Origin: Flavobacterium daemonense
GTDB taxonomy: Bacteria > Bacteroidota > Bacteroidia > Flavobacteriales > Flavobacteriaceae
Direction: 5' to 3'
Length of the DNA: 64,000 bases
NCBI RefSeq assembly: GCF_007341385.1
Contig: NZ_VJYD01000002.1
Span: 62,001 to 126,000 of the forward strand
The notes beneath the pieces were generated by a model. That model was given only the letters and a program-made list of their open reading frames with translations. It searched no databases and had not been told where the DNA came from. Made by a program: the position numbers and the translations under genes. Positions 1 to 8,689 of the stretch are shown here, in pieces. The first letter of the stretch is position 1. Each line of letters starts with the position of its first letter.

Positions 1-2086
1 CATCAAAGTCGATATCAATATCGGGCATCGATACACGGTCAGGGTTTAGGAAACGCTCAAAAAGCAAGTCGTATTTAATCGGGTCAATATTCGTAATTCC
101 GAGACAATAGGCAACGGCCGAACCCGCTGCAGATCCACGCCCAGGACCTACTGATACGTCCATTTTTCTTGCTTCGGCGATGAAATCCTGTACAATCAAA
201 AAGTAACCCGGATAACCAGAGTTCGAAATCGTCATTAACTCAAAATCCAAACGTTCTTGAATCGATTCGGTAATTTCGCCATAACGTCTTTTGGCACCTT
301 CCATCGTAAGGTGTCGCAAGTATTTATTTTCCCCTCTTACACCGCCATCTTCTTCATCTTCGGGAACCATAAATTCATCAGGAATTTCGAATTTAGGAAG
401 CAATACATCTCGATAAAGCGAGTATCCTTCAACTTTATCAATAATTTCCTGAATGTTGATAATGGCTTCAGGCAAATCAGCGAAGAGTTTTTTCATCTCT
501 GCTTCCGACTTGAAATAATATTCCTGATTTGGAAGTCCGTAGCGATAACCACGTCCACGTCCAATAGGTGTTGCCTGCTTTTCACCATCTTTTACGCAAA
601 GTAAAATATCGTGTGCATTGGCATCTTCTTTGTTTAAATAATAGGTATTATTGGTCGCAATTAATTTGACATTGTGCTTTTGCGAAAATTCAATCAGGGT
701 TTTGTTGACACGATTTTCATCTTCCTGATTGTGGCGCATAACTTCGAGATAGAAATCTTCGCCAAATTGTTCTTTCCACCAAATCAACGCTTCTTCGGCT
801 TGGTTTTCACCGATGTTCAAGATTTTACTCGGAATCTCTCCGTATAAATTCCCAGACAAAACCATGATATCGCCTTTGTATTGCTCGACAATCTTTCTGT
901 CAATTCTAGGAACATAATAAAATCCATCCGTATAGGCAATCGAAGCCATTTTGGCCAAATTGTGATAACCGGCTTTATTTTTAGCCATCAAAACAACCTG
1001 ATAACCGTTGTCTTTTTTGCTTTTATCTAAGTGATTTTCGCAGATATTAAATTCACAGCCTACAATTGGTTTTACTTCGGTTTCTGTTGGTTCTTCTCCA
1101 GCTTCAACTAGAGCTTTATTTTTTCCAGAAGCCGCTTTATTGTGATTCATAACGGCGCTCACAAAGTGAAAAGCTCCCATCATGTTTCCAGTATCCGTCA
1201 TGGCAACAGCTGGCATTCCGTTTTTGGTTGCAGCTGCAACAATATTCCCAATTCCGATAGTCGATTGAAGTACCGAAAACTGCGTGTGATTGTGTAAATG
1301 CGCGAATTTTGCAGCTTTAAAATCGGCTTTATCTTCTTCTGAAACAACATTTTGCTGTCCTTCTCCAGCTAAAGCTTTAAGCTGCTCTCTGATTTTATCA
1401 GAAGCTGCTTTTAAATTGATATGTTTTAAACCAATTAACTTAAATGGCTCTGGATTTTGTTCTTGAAAATCTTTGAAATATTCCTTCGGAACGTCTAATT
1501 CTTCTTTTGTAAAAACTTCTCTTCTTACCAATTCCAAGAAACAACGCGTAGTCGCCTCAACGTCGGCAGTTGCGTTGTGCGCTTCCGCGAATGGCTGATC
1601 GAAAAGATAGCTGTGTAATTCGGTCAAAGTTGGAAGTTTGAATTTCCCTCCACGACCTCCAGGAAGCTGTAATAACGAAGCCGTAACTTCGGTACAAGTA
1701 TCCAAAACCGGCATTGAACTCATTTGAGACTCCACTCCCATTCTATGGAATTCGGCGCCCATAATATTAACGTCGAAACCTAAATTCTGACCAACTATGA
1801 ATTTGGTTTTGCTTAAAGCGATATTGAATTTCTCCAAAACTTCGACCAGCGAGATTCCATCGGCTTCAGCCAATTCGGTCGAAATTCCGTGAATACGCTC
1901 GGCGTCATACGGAATGTTAAACCCTTCTGGTTTTACCAAGTAATCCTGATGCTCAATAAGCTGTCCCATTTCGTCATGAAGCTGCCAAGCAATTTGTATA
2001 CAGCGAGGCCAGTTATCAGAATCGGTAATTGGGGCGTCCCAGCGTTTTGGTAATCCGGTTGTTTCGGTATCGAATATTAAATACAT
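1..2086 (-). CDS. dnaE: DNA polymerase III alpha subunit with N-terminal exonuclease (5' part)
   Basis: Catalytic subunit of the replicative DNA polymerase. Only about the first 695 codons are in the window; the frame is still open at the left edge. Residues 1-180 form a DEDDh 3'-5' proofreading exonuclease, with FDTETTGL at residue 6 giving the first acidic pair. A PHP domain begins near residue 260 at HLHNHTQFS. The last visible residues are PDIDIDFD, the palm motif with the metal-binding aspartates. Proteobacterial DnaE lacks the exonuclease and uses a separate DnaQ; fusion of a DnaQ-like domain to a DnaE-type polymerase is, from memory, usual in Bacteroidetes. The start at 2086 puts the exonuclease motif at the very N-terminus, so it is well supported. 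The thumb and fingers regions lie outside the window. Confidence 0.97.
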   Translation of the reverse strand, partial: MYLIFDTETTGLPKRWDAPITDSDNWPRCIQIAWQLHDEMGQLIEHQDYLVKPEGFNIPYDAERIHGISTELAEADGISLVEVLEKFNIALSKTKFIVGQNLGFDVNIMGAEFHRMGVESQMSSMPVLDTCTEVTASLLQLPGGRGGKFKLPTLTELHSYLFDQPFAEAHNATADVEATTRCFLELVRREVFTKEELDVPKEYFKDFQEQNPEPFKLIGLKHINLKAASDKIREQLKALAGEGQQNVVSEEDKADFKAAKFAHLHNHTQFSVLQSTIGIGNIVAAATKNGMPAVAMTDTGNMMGAFHFVSAVMNHNKAASGKNKALVEAGEEPTETEVKPIVGCEFNICENHLDKSKKDNGYQVVLMAKNKAGYHNLAKMASIAYTDGFYYVPRIDRKIVEQYKGDIMVLSGNLYGEIPSKILNIGENQAEEALIWWKEQFGEDFYLEVMRHNQEDENRVNKTLIEFSQKHNVKLIATNNTYYLNKEDANAHDILLCVKDGEKQATPIGRGRGYRYGLPNQEYYFKSEAEMKKLFADLPEAIINIQEIIDKVEGYSLYRDVLLPKFEIPDEFMVPEDEEDGGVRGENKYLRHLTMEGAKRRYGEITESIQERLDFELMTISNSGYPGYFLIVQDFIAEARKMDVSVGPGRGSAAGSAVAYCLGITNIDPIKYDLLFERFLNPDRVSMPDIDIDFD

Positions 2087-2290
2087 AGAATTATAAAAAG
2101 TCAAATTTTAAAGCTTCAAATTTCATATCTTTCATATTGTAAATTATTGACAACATGAAACATAGCGAATTGCATAATGAAAAATGGAAGGAATTCAAAT
2201 TTACGCTTTTTTTAGAGAAATAAAGAAGCGAAAGTTGTTAACAAAAACGCTAATTAAAACTCGTCAATTGCAGATTGCAATACTTAAAAT

Positions 2291-2430
2291 TTTAAACACA
2301 TAGAAACATAGATTTTAGTTTTCTAAAAAGATAATTAAAAAAATCTAGATTTTTACACATAGCTATGTGTTTTTAAAATAAGTGAAACGCCTCTTTAGAC
2401 AAAGAAAACTATGTATCTATGTGTTTAAAA
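2291..2430. repeat. Intergenic ACACATAG repeat, copy 1
   Basis: Built from the word ACATAG at 8-base spacing on the left and its complement CTATGT at 8-base spacing on the right, so the ends can pair. The middle holds AAGTGAAACGCC at 2380-2391. A second copy lies at 61194-61347, where the same middle element is in the opposite orientation while the outer arms read the same way. No coding potential. Confidence 0.75.
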
Positions 2431-2471
2431 CAAATTACACTCAAAGTTTTTAATCCAAAAAACTTCGATTA

Positions 2472-2503
2472 TTCATTTTGGATACTCATTACACCAAAAT
2501 GAA
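2472..2503. promoter_or_regulatory. Palindrome upstream of the SDR gene, candidate operator
   Basis: Perfect 10-base inverted repeat, TTCATTTTGG (2472-2481) and CCAAAATGAA (2494-2503), with a 12-base spacer, ending 68 bases before the SDR start. It is not followed by a T-run, so it does not look like a terminator. The neighbouring AraC-family gene is a possible ligand-responsive regulator, but that link is inference. Confidence 0.4.
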
Positions 2504-2571
2504 CACTTTTAAACTGCAGTGTATCCTGAACTTTGCTTCATCAAATTATAACAATTAAAAAAATAATAATC

Positions 2572-3375
2572 ATGAAAACAATTTTTATCACAGGCGCATC
2601 ATCAGGTCTAGGAAAAGCAACAGCAAAATTATTCCACGAACAAGGTTGGAATGTAATTGCAACAATGAGAAATCCCGAAAAAGAAACAGAACTTTCTCAA
2701 TTAAAAAACATTACGCTTTTGCCATTAGACGTTACCAATTACGAGCAAATACAAGCAACAGTTCAAAAAGCAATTGAAATTTGCGATATTGATGTCGTTT
2801 TCAATAACGCAGGTTATGGCTTGATTGGGCCTTTGGAAAGTCTTACTGACGATCAAATTACCAAACAGTTAAATACTAATTTATTGGGCGTAATTCGTGT
2901 TACAAATGCTTTTATCCCTTATTTTAGAGAAAGAAAAAGTGGCTCATTTATTTCGACAACATCTATTGGTGGATTAATTGCTTTTCCTTTAGGATCAATT
3001 TATCACGCAACAAAATGGGGATTGGAAGGCTGGAGCGAAAGTATGGCCTACGAATTAAATCCGTTTGGAATAAACATTAAAACAGTTTCTCCAGGAGCAA
3101 TTAAAACTGAGTTTTTGCACGGTTCGCTTGACACAAGCACTTTGCCAGAATACGAAGCGATGACTAATAAAATGTTCGGAAATGTTGACGTTATGTTTGA
3201 AATGGCATCAACTCCCGAACAAATTGCCGATGTAGTTTATGAAGCCGCTACAGATGGAAAAAACCAATTAAGATATGTTGCCGGCGAAGATGCAAAAGCA
3301 CTTTACAAACAAAGACTAGAAGTTGGAGACGAAGTTTTTCGTTCTGAATTTGGCAAACAATTCTTTGGAGAATAA
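2572..3375 (+). CDS. Short-chain dehydrogenase/reductase (SDR) family oxidoreductase
   Basis: Classical SDR enzyme, NAD(P)-dependent, substrate unknown, cytoplasmic. The Rossmann signature TGASSGLG is at residues 8-15 and NNAG follows in the middle; the catalytic YHATK motif lies near residue 150 with a serine-rich strand before it. A frame-open ATG exists 13 codons upstream, but MKTIFITGASSG is the usual beginning of the family, so the start at 2572 is chosen, giving 267 residues. It is followed by a hairpin terminator and then by an AraC-type regulator on the same strand; this gene pair is common in flavobacteria from memory and suggests that the regulator controls the oxidoreductase. Confidence 0.93.
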   Translation: MKTIFITGASSGLGKATAKLFHEQGWNVIATMRNPEKETELSQLKNITLLPLDVTNYEQIQATVQKAIEICDIDVVFNNAGYGLIGPLESLTDDQITKQLNTNLLGVIRVTNAFIPYFRERKSGSFISTTSIGGLIAFPLGSIYHATKWGLEGWSESMAYELNPFGINIKTVSPGAIKTEFLHGSLDTSTLPEYEAMTNKMFGNVDVMFEMASTPEQIADVVYEAATDGKNQLRYVAGEDAKALYKQRLEVGDEVFRSEFGKQFFGE

Positions 3376-3386
3376 ATCATTTCAAA

Positions 3387-3430
3387 CTAATACCGCCTAG
3401 TTTCTTGAAGTCTGAGCGGTATTAGTTTTT
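3387..3430 (+). terminator. Intrinsic terminator after the SDR gene
   Basis: Ten-base stem CTAATACCGC/GCGGTATTAG (3387-3396 with 3416-3425) followed by a run of T. It separates the SDR gene from the AraC-family gene. Confidence 0.8.
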
Positions 3431-3452
3431 TAAATTTTCTTATTTTTATATC

Positions 3453-4373
3453 ATGGAAAGAAAAAACAATAATCCGGCAAAAATCTCTTCTATATCGCAG
3501 TTTCATGACCTGCTTCGACTGCCAAAACCGCTTCATCCTATGGTGAGTTTGATCGATAATACGCAGCTGGTCATCAATGAAGATATAGCAAACATCTCTT
3601 TTTTACTTGATTTTTATAAGATCTCTTATAAGTTTTCTACCAAAGGAAAAATGGGCTACGGCCAGGGTTATTATGATTTCACTGAAGGCGGACTTATGTT
3701 CGCTTCTCCCAGCCAACTAATTTTTACTGAAAATGAAGAAGGCGTTGAATATGGCGGCTACACACTTTTGTTCCATCCTGATTTTATTCGAAATTATCCT
3801 TTGGGAAAAAGCATCAAAAAATATGGTTTCTTTTCGTACGACACCAATGAAGCTTTGCATCTTTCAGACAGTGAAAAAACAATTATTATAGGATTACTTA
3901 CCAGTATTGACAATGAACTTCATACTGCAATTGACGAAATGAGCCAGGATGTAATTGTTTCTTATATTGATGTTTTAGTGAATTATAGTAATCGTTTTTA
4001 CAAACGTCAATTCATCACTCGAAAAACAATCAGCAACGATTTATTGCTACAAGTAGAAGAAACTTTAGAGAACTATTTGAATGACGCAGAAACCTTAAAA
4101 AGAGGTTTGCCGACAGTAGAATTTCTTGCTTCGCAAATTAAAGTGTCTAGTCATTATTTAAGTGATATGCTTCGAAATTTAACCGGACAAAATGCACAAC
4201 AACATATTCATTCTAAGCTTATTGAAAAATCAAAAGATTTTCTGATTACTACCAATCTCTCAGTTGCAGAAATTGCCTATCAATTGGGTTTTGAATATCC
4301 GCAATCGTTTAGTAAATTATTCAAAAAGAAAACAAGTCTTACTCCATTGGAGTTTAAAAATTCATTGAATTAA
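3453..4373 (+). CDS. AraC-family transcriptional regulator
   Basis: 306-residue DNA-binding regulator. Residues 1-180 are a ligand-sensing region of cupin type; the last 100 residues carry the two helix-turn-helix units of AraC/XylS proteins, seen in VEFLASQIKVSSHYLSDMLR and in LSVAEIAYQLGFEYPQSFSK followed by FKKKTSLTPLEFK. It lies 77 bases after the SDR gene and probably regulates it, possibly through the palindrome at 2472-2503. The inducer cannot be read from the sequence. Confidence 0.92.
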   Translation: MERKNNNPAKISSISQFHDLLRLPKPLHPMVSLIDNTQLVINEDIANISFLLDFYKISYKFSTKGKMGYGQGYYDFTEGGLMFASPSQLIFTENEEGVEYGGYTLLFHPDFIRNYPLGKSIKKYGFFSYDTNEALHLSDSEKTIIIGLLTSIDNELHTAIDEMSQDVIVSYIDVLVNYSNRFYKRQFITRKTISNDLLLQVEETLENYLNDAETLKRGLPTVEFLASQIKVSSHYLSDMLRNLTGQNAQQHIHSKLIEKSKDFLITTNLSVAEIAYQLGFEYPQSFSKLFKKKTSLTPLEFKNSLN

Positions 4374-4547
4374 TAGTCAATTCTTTTCTGTTAAATAAAC
4401 ATCTTTTCATTCTTCAAAATCATAAAAATGAAAGTTGTCAACTAAAACAAAGAATTTTGATAAAATAATATTAGATTTAATGTTTTAGTAATCCTATTTT
4501 GGCAAAATTTAATATTATAATGAACTCAATAAAATGAATCAAGTCCT

Positions 4548-5018
4548 ATGAAAATATACTATTTCTTTTTTGCTATACTACTTTTAACCGCCTGTTCCAG
4601 AAAAAATCCTATTGAAAAAGCACTAGAAACAAAGTCAAATGAATATTGGCGTTTTTATTATAATTATGATAATATGACCCATTCAACCTATTATAAGTTT
4701 AAGGACGACAAATTATCTTACAATTTCACCATTGATGAAGACGGAAAATTTACTGACAAACCAGAAGATCCATACTATCCCAACGAACCTCGAAAATGGT
4801 CCGTAACTTCAGACAGCATTATGACTTTGGGAGGTTTTTCATACGACGTTATAAGTTATAACGACAAAGCAATTGTACTTACCTACCCAACAAAAGAAAA
4901 ACCTTATCAGAATTATGTATTTTTAATAAAAGAAAAAGAAAGTGATCTTAAAAGATATGCTGACGATTATAATGAGAAAAGGCTTTACAATCCAGAAAAA
5001 TATAAATCAAACAAATAA
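4548..5018 (+). CDS. Small lipoprotein of unknown function
   Basis: 156 residues. The N-terminus is a lipoprotein signal, with the lipobox LTAC and the lipidated Cys at residue 16, so the protein is predicted to be membrane-anchored in the envelope. The mature part is rich in Tyr, Lys and Asp and contains no motif I recognise. It lies 31 bases before a second lipoprotein on the same strand; the two are probably cotranscribed. Confidence 0.7.
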   Translation: MKIYYFFFAILLLTACSRKNPIEKALETKSNEYWRFYYNYDNMTHSTYYKFKDDKLSYNFTIDEDGKFTDKPEDPYYPNEPRKWSVTSDSIMTLGGFSYDVISYNDKAIVLTYPTKEKPYQNYVFLIKEKESDLKRYADDYNEKRLYNPEKYKSNK

Positions 5019-5049
5019 AATTTAACGTTTCTATTGATCAACAAAATAT

Positions 5050-5829
5050 ATGAAAAAGATGCTAAATATATCAGCAAAAAACTTTAAGTTGCGATATGCT
5101 TTATTATTATTTGCAATCTTTTTTATTGCGAGTTGCAATCAAAGTCTCGATCCTAAAATCAATGATTCTATTCAAAATTTAATTGAAAAATATCCTCAGC
5201 TTACTGCCGACAAAAAAGACATTAAAAGCCGTGAGTTCAAATTTACCAGAAGCATTCGCGAAGGAAAATTTAACTTTGAAATCCAGCTATATTCACAAGA
5301 AGAAGGATACAAAAACAGAAATCACATTTTGGTTTTCATCAATAGTAAAAAAGAAGTGTATGCATTGCCTCTTTTTAATAATAAATATAGAGATTATTGG
5401 GAATTTCCTTTTGACAAGCCTTTAAAAGAAGTCACAAAAATCAATACTACTTTTTCTAAGGAATTTAATATTGCAATAGATACATTAATAAAGAACAGCG
5501 ACCGAAGAAAATCGATTAAAAGAGCAATATTAATCGATGAGACATTAAATTCTGTATTAAGCTGCAAAAAAATCAAAGAAAAAGATAGCGTAATGATTTA
5601 TAAAACTTTGAGAGGAAGTTTTGATATTCCTGATGAAAATATTGATTCCGTTTATATAAGACTCCGCAAAAATTATGAATTGATGAAACGTCAGTGGCAA
5701 CCCTATTTTGATACTAACTGCTTTTTCGACGAAAAAAACAGTCGAGTTTATCAAGTTGAATATCACGGCAACAAAATTAAAATTAAAGCCTACCGAATGG
5801 ATTATGGAATGCATTATATGTATCTTTAA
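5050..5829 (+). CDS. Lipoprotein of unknown function
   Basis: 259 residues with a lipoprotein signal ending in IASC (Cys near residue 29) after a positively charged start. The mature domain is charged, mixed alpha/beta in character, and matches no family I can name. The close spacing to the preceding lipoprotein suggests a two-gene unit. A later in-frame ATG (MLNIS) two codons downstream could also serve as the start; the difference is trivial. Confidence 0.7.
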   Translation: MKKMLNISAKNFKLRYALLLFAIFFIASCNQSLDPKINDSIQNLIEKYPQLTADKKDIKSREFKFTRSIREGKFNFEIQLYSQEEGYKNRNHILVFINSKKEVYALPLFNNKYRDYWEFPFDKPLKEVTKINTTFSKEFNIAIDTLIKNSDRRKSIKRAILIDETLNSVLSCKKIKEKDSVMIYKTLRGSFDIPDENIDSVYIRLRKNYELMKRQWQPYFDTNCFFDEKNSRVYQVEYHGNKIKIKAYRMDYGMHYMYL

Positions 5830-6264
5830 GAATACACGAATTTCCTAAAATTACATTCTTTTTATTAATAAGTTTTTATCTTCAAAATCATAAAAAATCA
5901 TAAAAATACACTTCTTGGATGTCGTAGTATTTCGCCTCTTTATTGAATCTAAATAATAGCCAAAAAACTCCTTTAAAAGCGCTTAAAAACCCAAAAAGCA
6001 TTCTTTTTGCAAAAAAATCAAAACTGACAATTATTACTATTTTTACTCAATTTGTTACATTTTTTCAACTAAATTCTTATATTCTGTATTGATTTTAAGA
6101 TAAATTTGCAAACTATTAAAACAAAAAACAATCAAAAGAAATTAAAGCTGAAAAAGAAAAACAAAATCAGTTTCTAATTCATTTTTCTTTCAAAACTGAA
6201 ATTCTAAAAGCGGTTTCGCAATTTGTAAATTAGTTTGGGTATCGTATATAATGAAATAACGAAA

Positions 6265-6294
6265 TTGACGCTTTTGTATCTTTTTTTACTTTTG
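6265..6294 (+). promoter_or_regulatory. Promoter of the leu cluster
   Basis: TTG at 6265-6267, 19 bases, then TACTTTTG at 6287-6294, a full match to the Flavobacterium consensus TTG-N17-23-TAnnTTTG. Transcription would begin around 6299-6303, leaving a leader of about 60 bases before leuC. Confidence 0.65.
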
Positions 6295-6307
6295 TTTTGC
6301 TATTATA

Positions 6308-6334
6308 ATGAACAGGAAATTGCTGTGGTTATAG
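6308..6334 (+). CDS. Possible Leu-rich leader peptide (MNRKLLWL)
   Basis: Eight codons and a stop, reading MNRKLLWL, starting a few bases after the predicted transcription start of leuC and ending 25 bases before the leuC ATG. Three of eight residues are leucine (TTG, CTG, TTA), which is what a leader sensing leucine supply would show. There is no terminator-like hairpin between it and leuC, so a classical attenuator is not visible. It may be a chance frame. Confidence 0.35.
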   Translation: MNRKLLWL

Positions 6335-6359
6335 AAATTACAATTAAAAAAAATAAAAA

Positions 6360-7754
6360 ATGAGTAAGACATTATTTGACAAAGTATGGGATTCACATGT
6401 AGTGCGTAAAATTGAAGATGGACCAGATGTGTTTTTTATTGACCGCCATTTCATTCATGAAGTTACGAGTCCTGTTGCTTTTTTAGGATTAAAATCAAGA
6501 GGCGTTAACGTTTTATACCCACAACGTACTTTTGCAACTGCCGACCACAATACACCAACCATAAACCAACATTTACCAGTTCAAGATCCGCTTTCTGCAA
6601 ATCAGCTTCAGGCTCTTGAAGACAATGCTAACGAATACGGAATTTCGCACTGGGGATTAGGACACCAAAAAAATGGTATTGTACACGTAGTAGGTCCTGA
6701 AAACGGAATTACTTTGCCAGGTGCTACTATTGTTTGTGGAGATTCTCACACGTCCACTCACGGTGCTTTTGGAGCTATTGCTTTTGGTATCGGAACATCT
6801 GAGGTTGAAATGGTGCTTTCTACACAATGTATTATGCAGCCAAAACCAAAGAAAATGCGTATTAACGTAAATGGTAAATTAAGCAAAGGTGTTGGTCCAA
6901 AAGACGTTGCACTTTATATTATTGCTCAATTGACTACTTCTGGAGGAACTGGTTATTTTGTCGAATATGCTGGTGATGTTTTCGAAAACATGACTATGGA
7001 AGGCCGTATGACAGTTTGTAACTTAAGTATCGAAATGGGTGCTCGTGGAGGAATGATCGCTCCTGACCAAACTACTTTCGATTTCCTTGAAGGAAGACTT
7101 TACGCTCCAAAAGGAGAAGCTTGGACAAAAGCCGTTGAATATTGGAAAACTTTAAAAACGGATGCTGATGCTGTGTTTGATGCTGAATTAAACATCAAAG
7201 CTGAAGACATCGAACCAATGATTACTTATGGTACAAACCCAGGAATGGGAATTGGTATCACAAAACATATCCCAAGTGCAAAAGAAGTTGAAGGCGGTGA
7301 GGAAACTTACAAAAAATCTTTGGCTTATATGGGCTTCAACGAAGATGATGTAATGATTGGAAAACAAATCGATTACGTTTTCTTAGGAAGTTGTACAAAC
7401 GGACGTATTGAAGATTTTAGAGCTTTCGCCGAAATTGTAAAAGGAAGAAAAAAAGCAGATAATGTTACGGCTTGGTTAGTTCCGGGTTCTCACGTTGTTG
7501 AAGCGCAGATTAAAGAAGAAGGTATTTTAGACATTTTGACTGAAGCTGGTTTCGTATTACGTCAGCCGGGTTGTTCTGCTTGTTTAGCAATGAATGATGA
7601 TAAAGTTCCTGCTGGAAAATATGCAGTAAGTACTTCAAACAGAAACTTTGAAGGTCGTCAAGGTCCTGGTTCAAGAACGCTTTTAGCAAGCCCTATTATG
7701 GCTGCCGCTGCTGCTGTAACAGGAAAACTAACAGACCCGAGAGAATTATTTTAA
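6360..7754 (+). CDS. leuC: 3-isopropylmalate dehydratase large subunit
   Basis: Isomerises 2-isopropylmalate to 3-isopropylmalate as a LeuCD heterodimer with a 4Fe-4S cluster; the same enzyme can act on citramalate. It is full length at 464 residues. The cluster cysteines are visible in GSCTNGR and in [10 protein letters not shown], and the aconitase-type segments DHNTPT and [13 protein letters not shown] are intact. First gene of the leu cluster, preceded by a good promoter and a possible Leu leader peptide. A 7-base-period repeat fills the 111 bases to leuD. Confidence 0.98.
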   Translation: MSKTLFDKVWDSHVVRKIEDGPDVFFIDRHFIHEVTSPVAFLGLKSRGVNVLYPQRTFATADHNTPTINQHLPVQDPLSANQLQALEDNANEYGISHWGLGHQKNGIVHVVGPENGITLPGATIVCGDSHTSTHGAFGAIAFGIGTSEVEMVLSTQCIMQPKPKKMRINVNGKLSKGVGPKDVALYIIAQLTTSGGTGYFVEYAGDVFENMTMEGRMTVCNLSIEMGARGGMIAPDQTTFDFLEGRLYAPKGEAWTKAVEYWKTLKTDADAVFDAELNIKAEDIEPMITYGTNPGMGIGITKHIPSAKEVEGGEETYKKSLAYMGFNEDDVMIGKQIDYVFLGSCTNGRIEDFRAFAEIVKGRKKADNVTAWLVPGSHVVEAQIKEEGILDILTEAGFVLRQPGCSACLAMNDDKVPAGKYAVSTSNRNFEGRQGPGSRTLLASPIMAAAAAVTGKLTDPRELF

Positions 7755-7760
7755 TTCTCG

Positions 7761-7857
7761 CTGTAAGCTTTAAGCAATAGGCTTTAAGCTAAAAATTCAA
7801 TACAAAAACAATGCTGTAGAAAAAAGCTTATAGCTTATAGCCTACAGCCTAAAGCAA
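7761..7857. repeat. Word repeat TAGGCTT/AAGCCTA, copy 1 (leuC-leuD gap)
   Basis: Imperfect 7-base words of the type TAAGCTT/TAGGCTT on the left and their complements on the right, able to fold into one long irregular hairpin. It occupies nearly the whole leuC-leuD gap. The same family fills the gap between the RND permease and adaptor genes at 43319-43442. Confidence 0.75.
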
Positions 7858-7865
7858 CAAAAAAA

Positions 7866-8462
7866 ATGGCATACGATAAATTTAATATACTTACTAGCAG
7901 CGCAGTGCCGTTGCCAATTGAGAACGTCGATACAGATCAAATCATTCCAGCTCGTTTCTTGAAAGCTACAAAACGTGAAGGTTTTGGAGATAATCTTTTT
8001 AGAGACTGGAGATACAATGGAGACGATACTCCAAAAGCAGATTTCGTTTTAAACAACTCAACTTATTCTGGAAAAATCCTTGTTGGAGGGAAAAACTTCG
8101 GTTCAGGATCTTCAAGAGAGCACGCTGCGTGGGCAGTTTACGATTACGGTTTTAGAGCTGTAGTTTCTAGTTTCTTTGCTGATATCTTCAAAGGAAACTG
8201 CTTGAATATTGGTGTTTTGCCAGTTCAAATCAGCCCTGAGTTTTTAGAAAATATTTTCAAAGCGATCGAAGCTGATCCTAAAACAGAATTAGAAATCAAT
8301 CTTCCAAACCAAACGATCACTTTATTGTCAACTGGCGAGCAAGAATCTTTTGCTATTAACGGATACAAAAAGAATAACATGATTAATGGTTTTGACGACA
8401 TTGATTATTTACAAGATATGAAAGAGGATATTAAAGCTTTTGCTGATAAACTTCCTTACTAA
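7866..8462 (+). CDS. leuD: 3-isopropylmalate dehydratase small subunit
   Basis: Swivel-domain partner of LeuC in the isopropylmalate isomerase. 198 residues, the normal length. The family motif [13 protein letters not shown] is at residues 20-33 and the substrate-loop segment [14 protein letters not shown] is intact. It follows leuC with a repeat-filled gap, and is followed by a hairpin and another repeat before the next gene. Confidence 0.98.
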   Translation: MAYDKFNILTSSAVPLPIENVDTDQIIPARFLKATKREGFGDNLFRDWRYNGDDTPKADFVLNNSTYSGKILVGGKNFGSGSSREHAAWAVYDYGFRAVVSSFFADIFKGNCLNIGVLPVQISPEFLENIFKAIEADPKTELEINLPNQTITLLSTGEQESFAINGYKKNNMINGFDDIDYLQDMKEDIKAFADKLPY

Positions 8463-8485
8463 ATAGAAATCTCATTCAGGATATT

Positions 8486-8520
8486 AGACCCGACAGGTTT
8501 CAAAAACCAGTCGGGTCTTT
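8486..8520 (+). terminator. CCCGACAGG-type hairpin after leuD
   Basis: Stem AGACCCGAC/GTCGGGTCT (8486-8494 with 8510-8518) followed by only a short T stretch. It is closely related to the hairpin at 31577-31608, so it belongs to a dispersed family. It may terminate or partly terminate leuCD transcription; the next gene of the pathway lies 200 bases further on. Confidence 0.6.
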
Positions 8521-8543
8521 CTAAATTAAATGAGAAAACATAG

Positions 8544-8660
8544 AACGCAGATAAAACAGATTTGCTATCGCAAAAACGCGGAAAAAAAACTGATTTTATT
8601 TTAGCTTAAAAATCCATACTAATTCGCGTCTTCGCAAAGCGAATCAGTAAAATCAGCGTC
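8544..8660. repeat. CGCAGATTT-type intergenic repeat (leuD-cimA gap)
   Basis: Contains AACGCAGATAAAACAGATTT on the left and ACTGATTTTA and AAAATCAGCGTC further right, a degenerate inverted arrangement. Related elements occur at 34741-34805, 34877-34950 and 39968-40044. Non-coding. Confidence 0.6.
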
Positions 8661-8689
8661 AAATTACATCAGAATTATAGATCATCAAT

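Larger units (their letters stand above)
2087..2571. other. Intergenic region between dnaE and the SDR gene
   Basis: 485 bases without a gene. It contains upstream DNA for the divergent dnaE and SDR genes, one copy of the ACACATAG repeat (2291-2430) and a palindrome (2472-2503). I see no RNA gene or riboswitch-like fold in the remainder, which is very AT-rich. Confidence 0.6.
5830..6359. other. Intergenic region upstream of leuC
   Basis: 530 bases without a clear gene. It is very AT-rich. Near its right end it holds a strong promoter (6265-6294) and a possible 8-codon leader reading frame (6308-6334). A TAAATTTG box at 6101-6108 resembles a -7 element but has no TTG at the right distance upstream. 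I see nothing else in the left 400 bases. Confidence 0.6.

Noticed and set aside
257..604. Open frame on the plus strand inside dnaE
   Set aside because: It lies antisense to the well-conserved polymerase frame and has no recognisable domain or start context.
5883..5905. Repeated AAAATCATAAAA near 5883 as a regulatory repeat
   Set aside because: Only two short AT-rich units; not distinguishable from background composition.
6101..6108. TAAATTTG box as the leuC promoter
   Set aside because: There is no TTG at the right distance upstream, whereas 6265-6294 has both boxes at ideal spacing.
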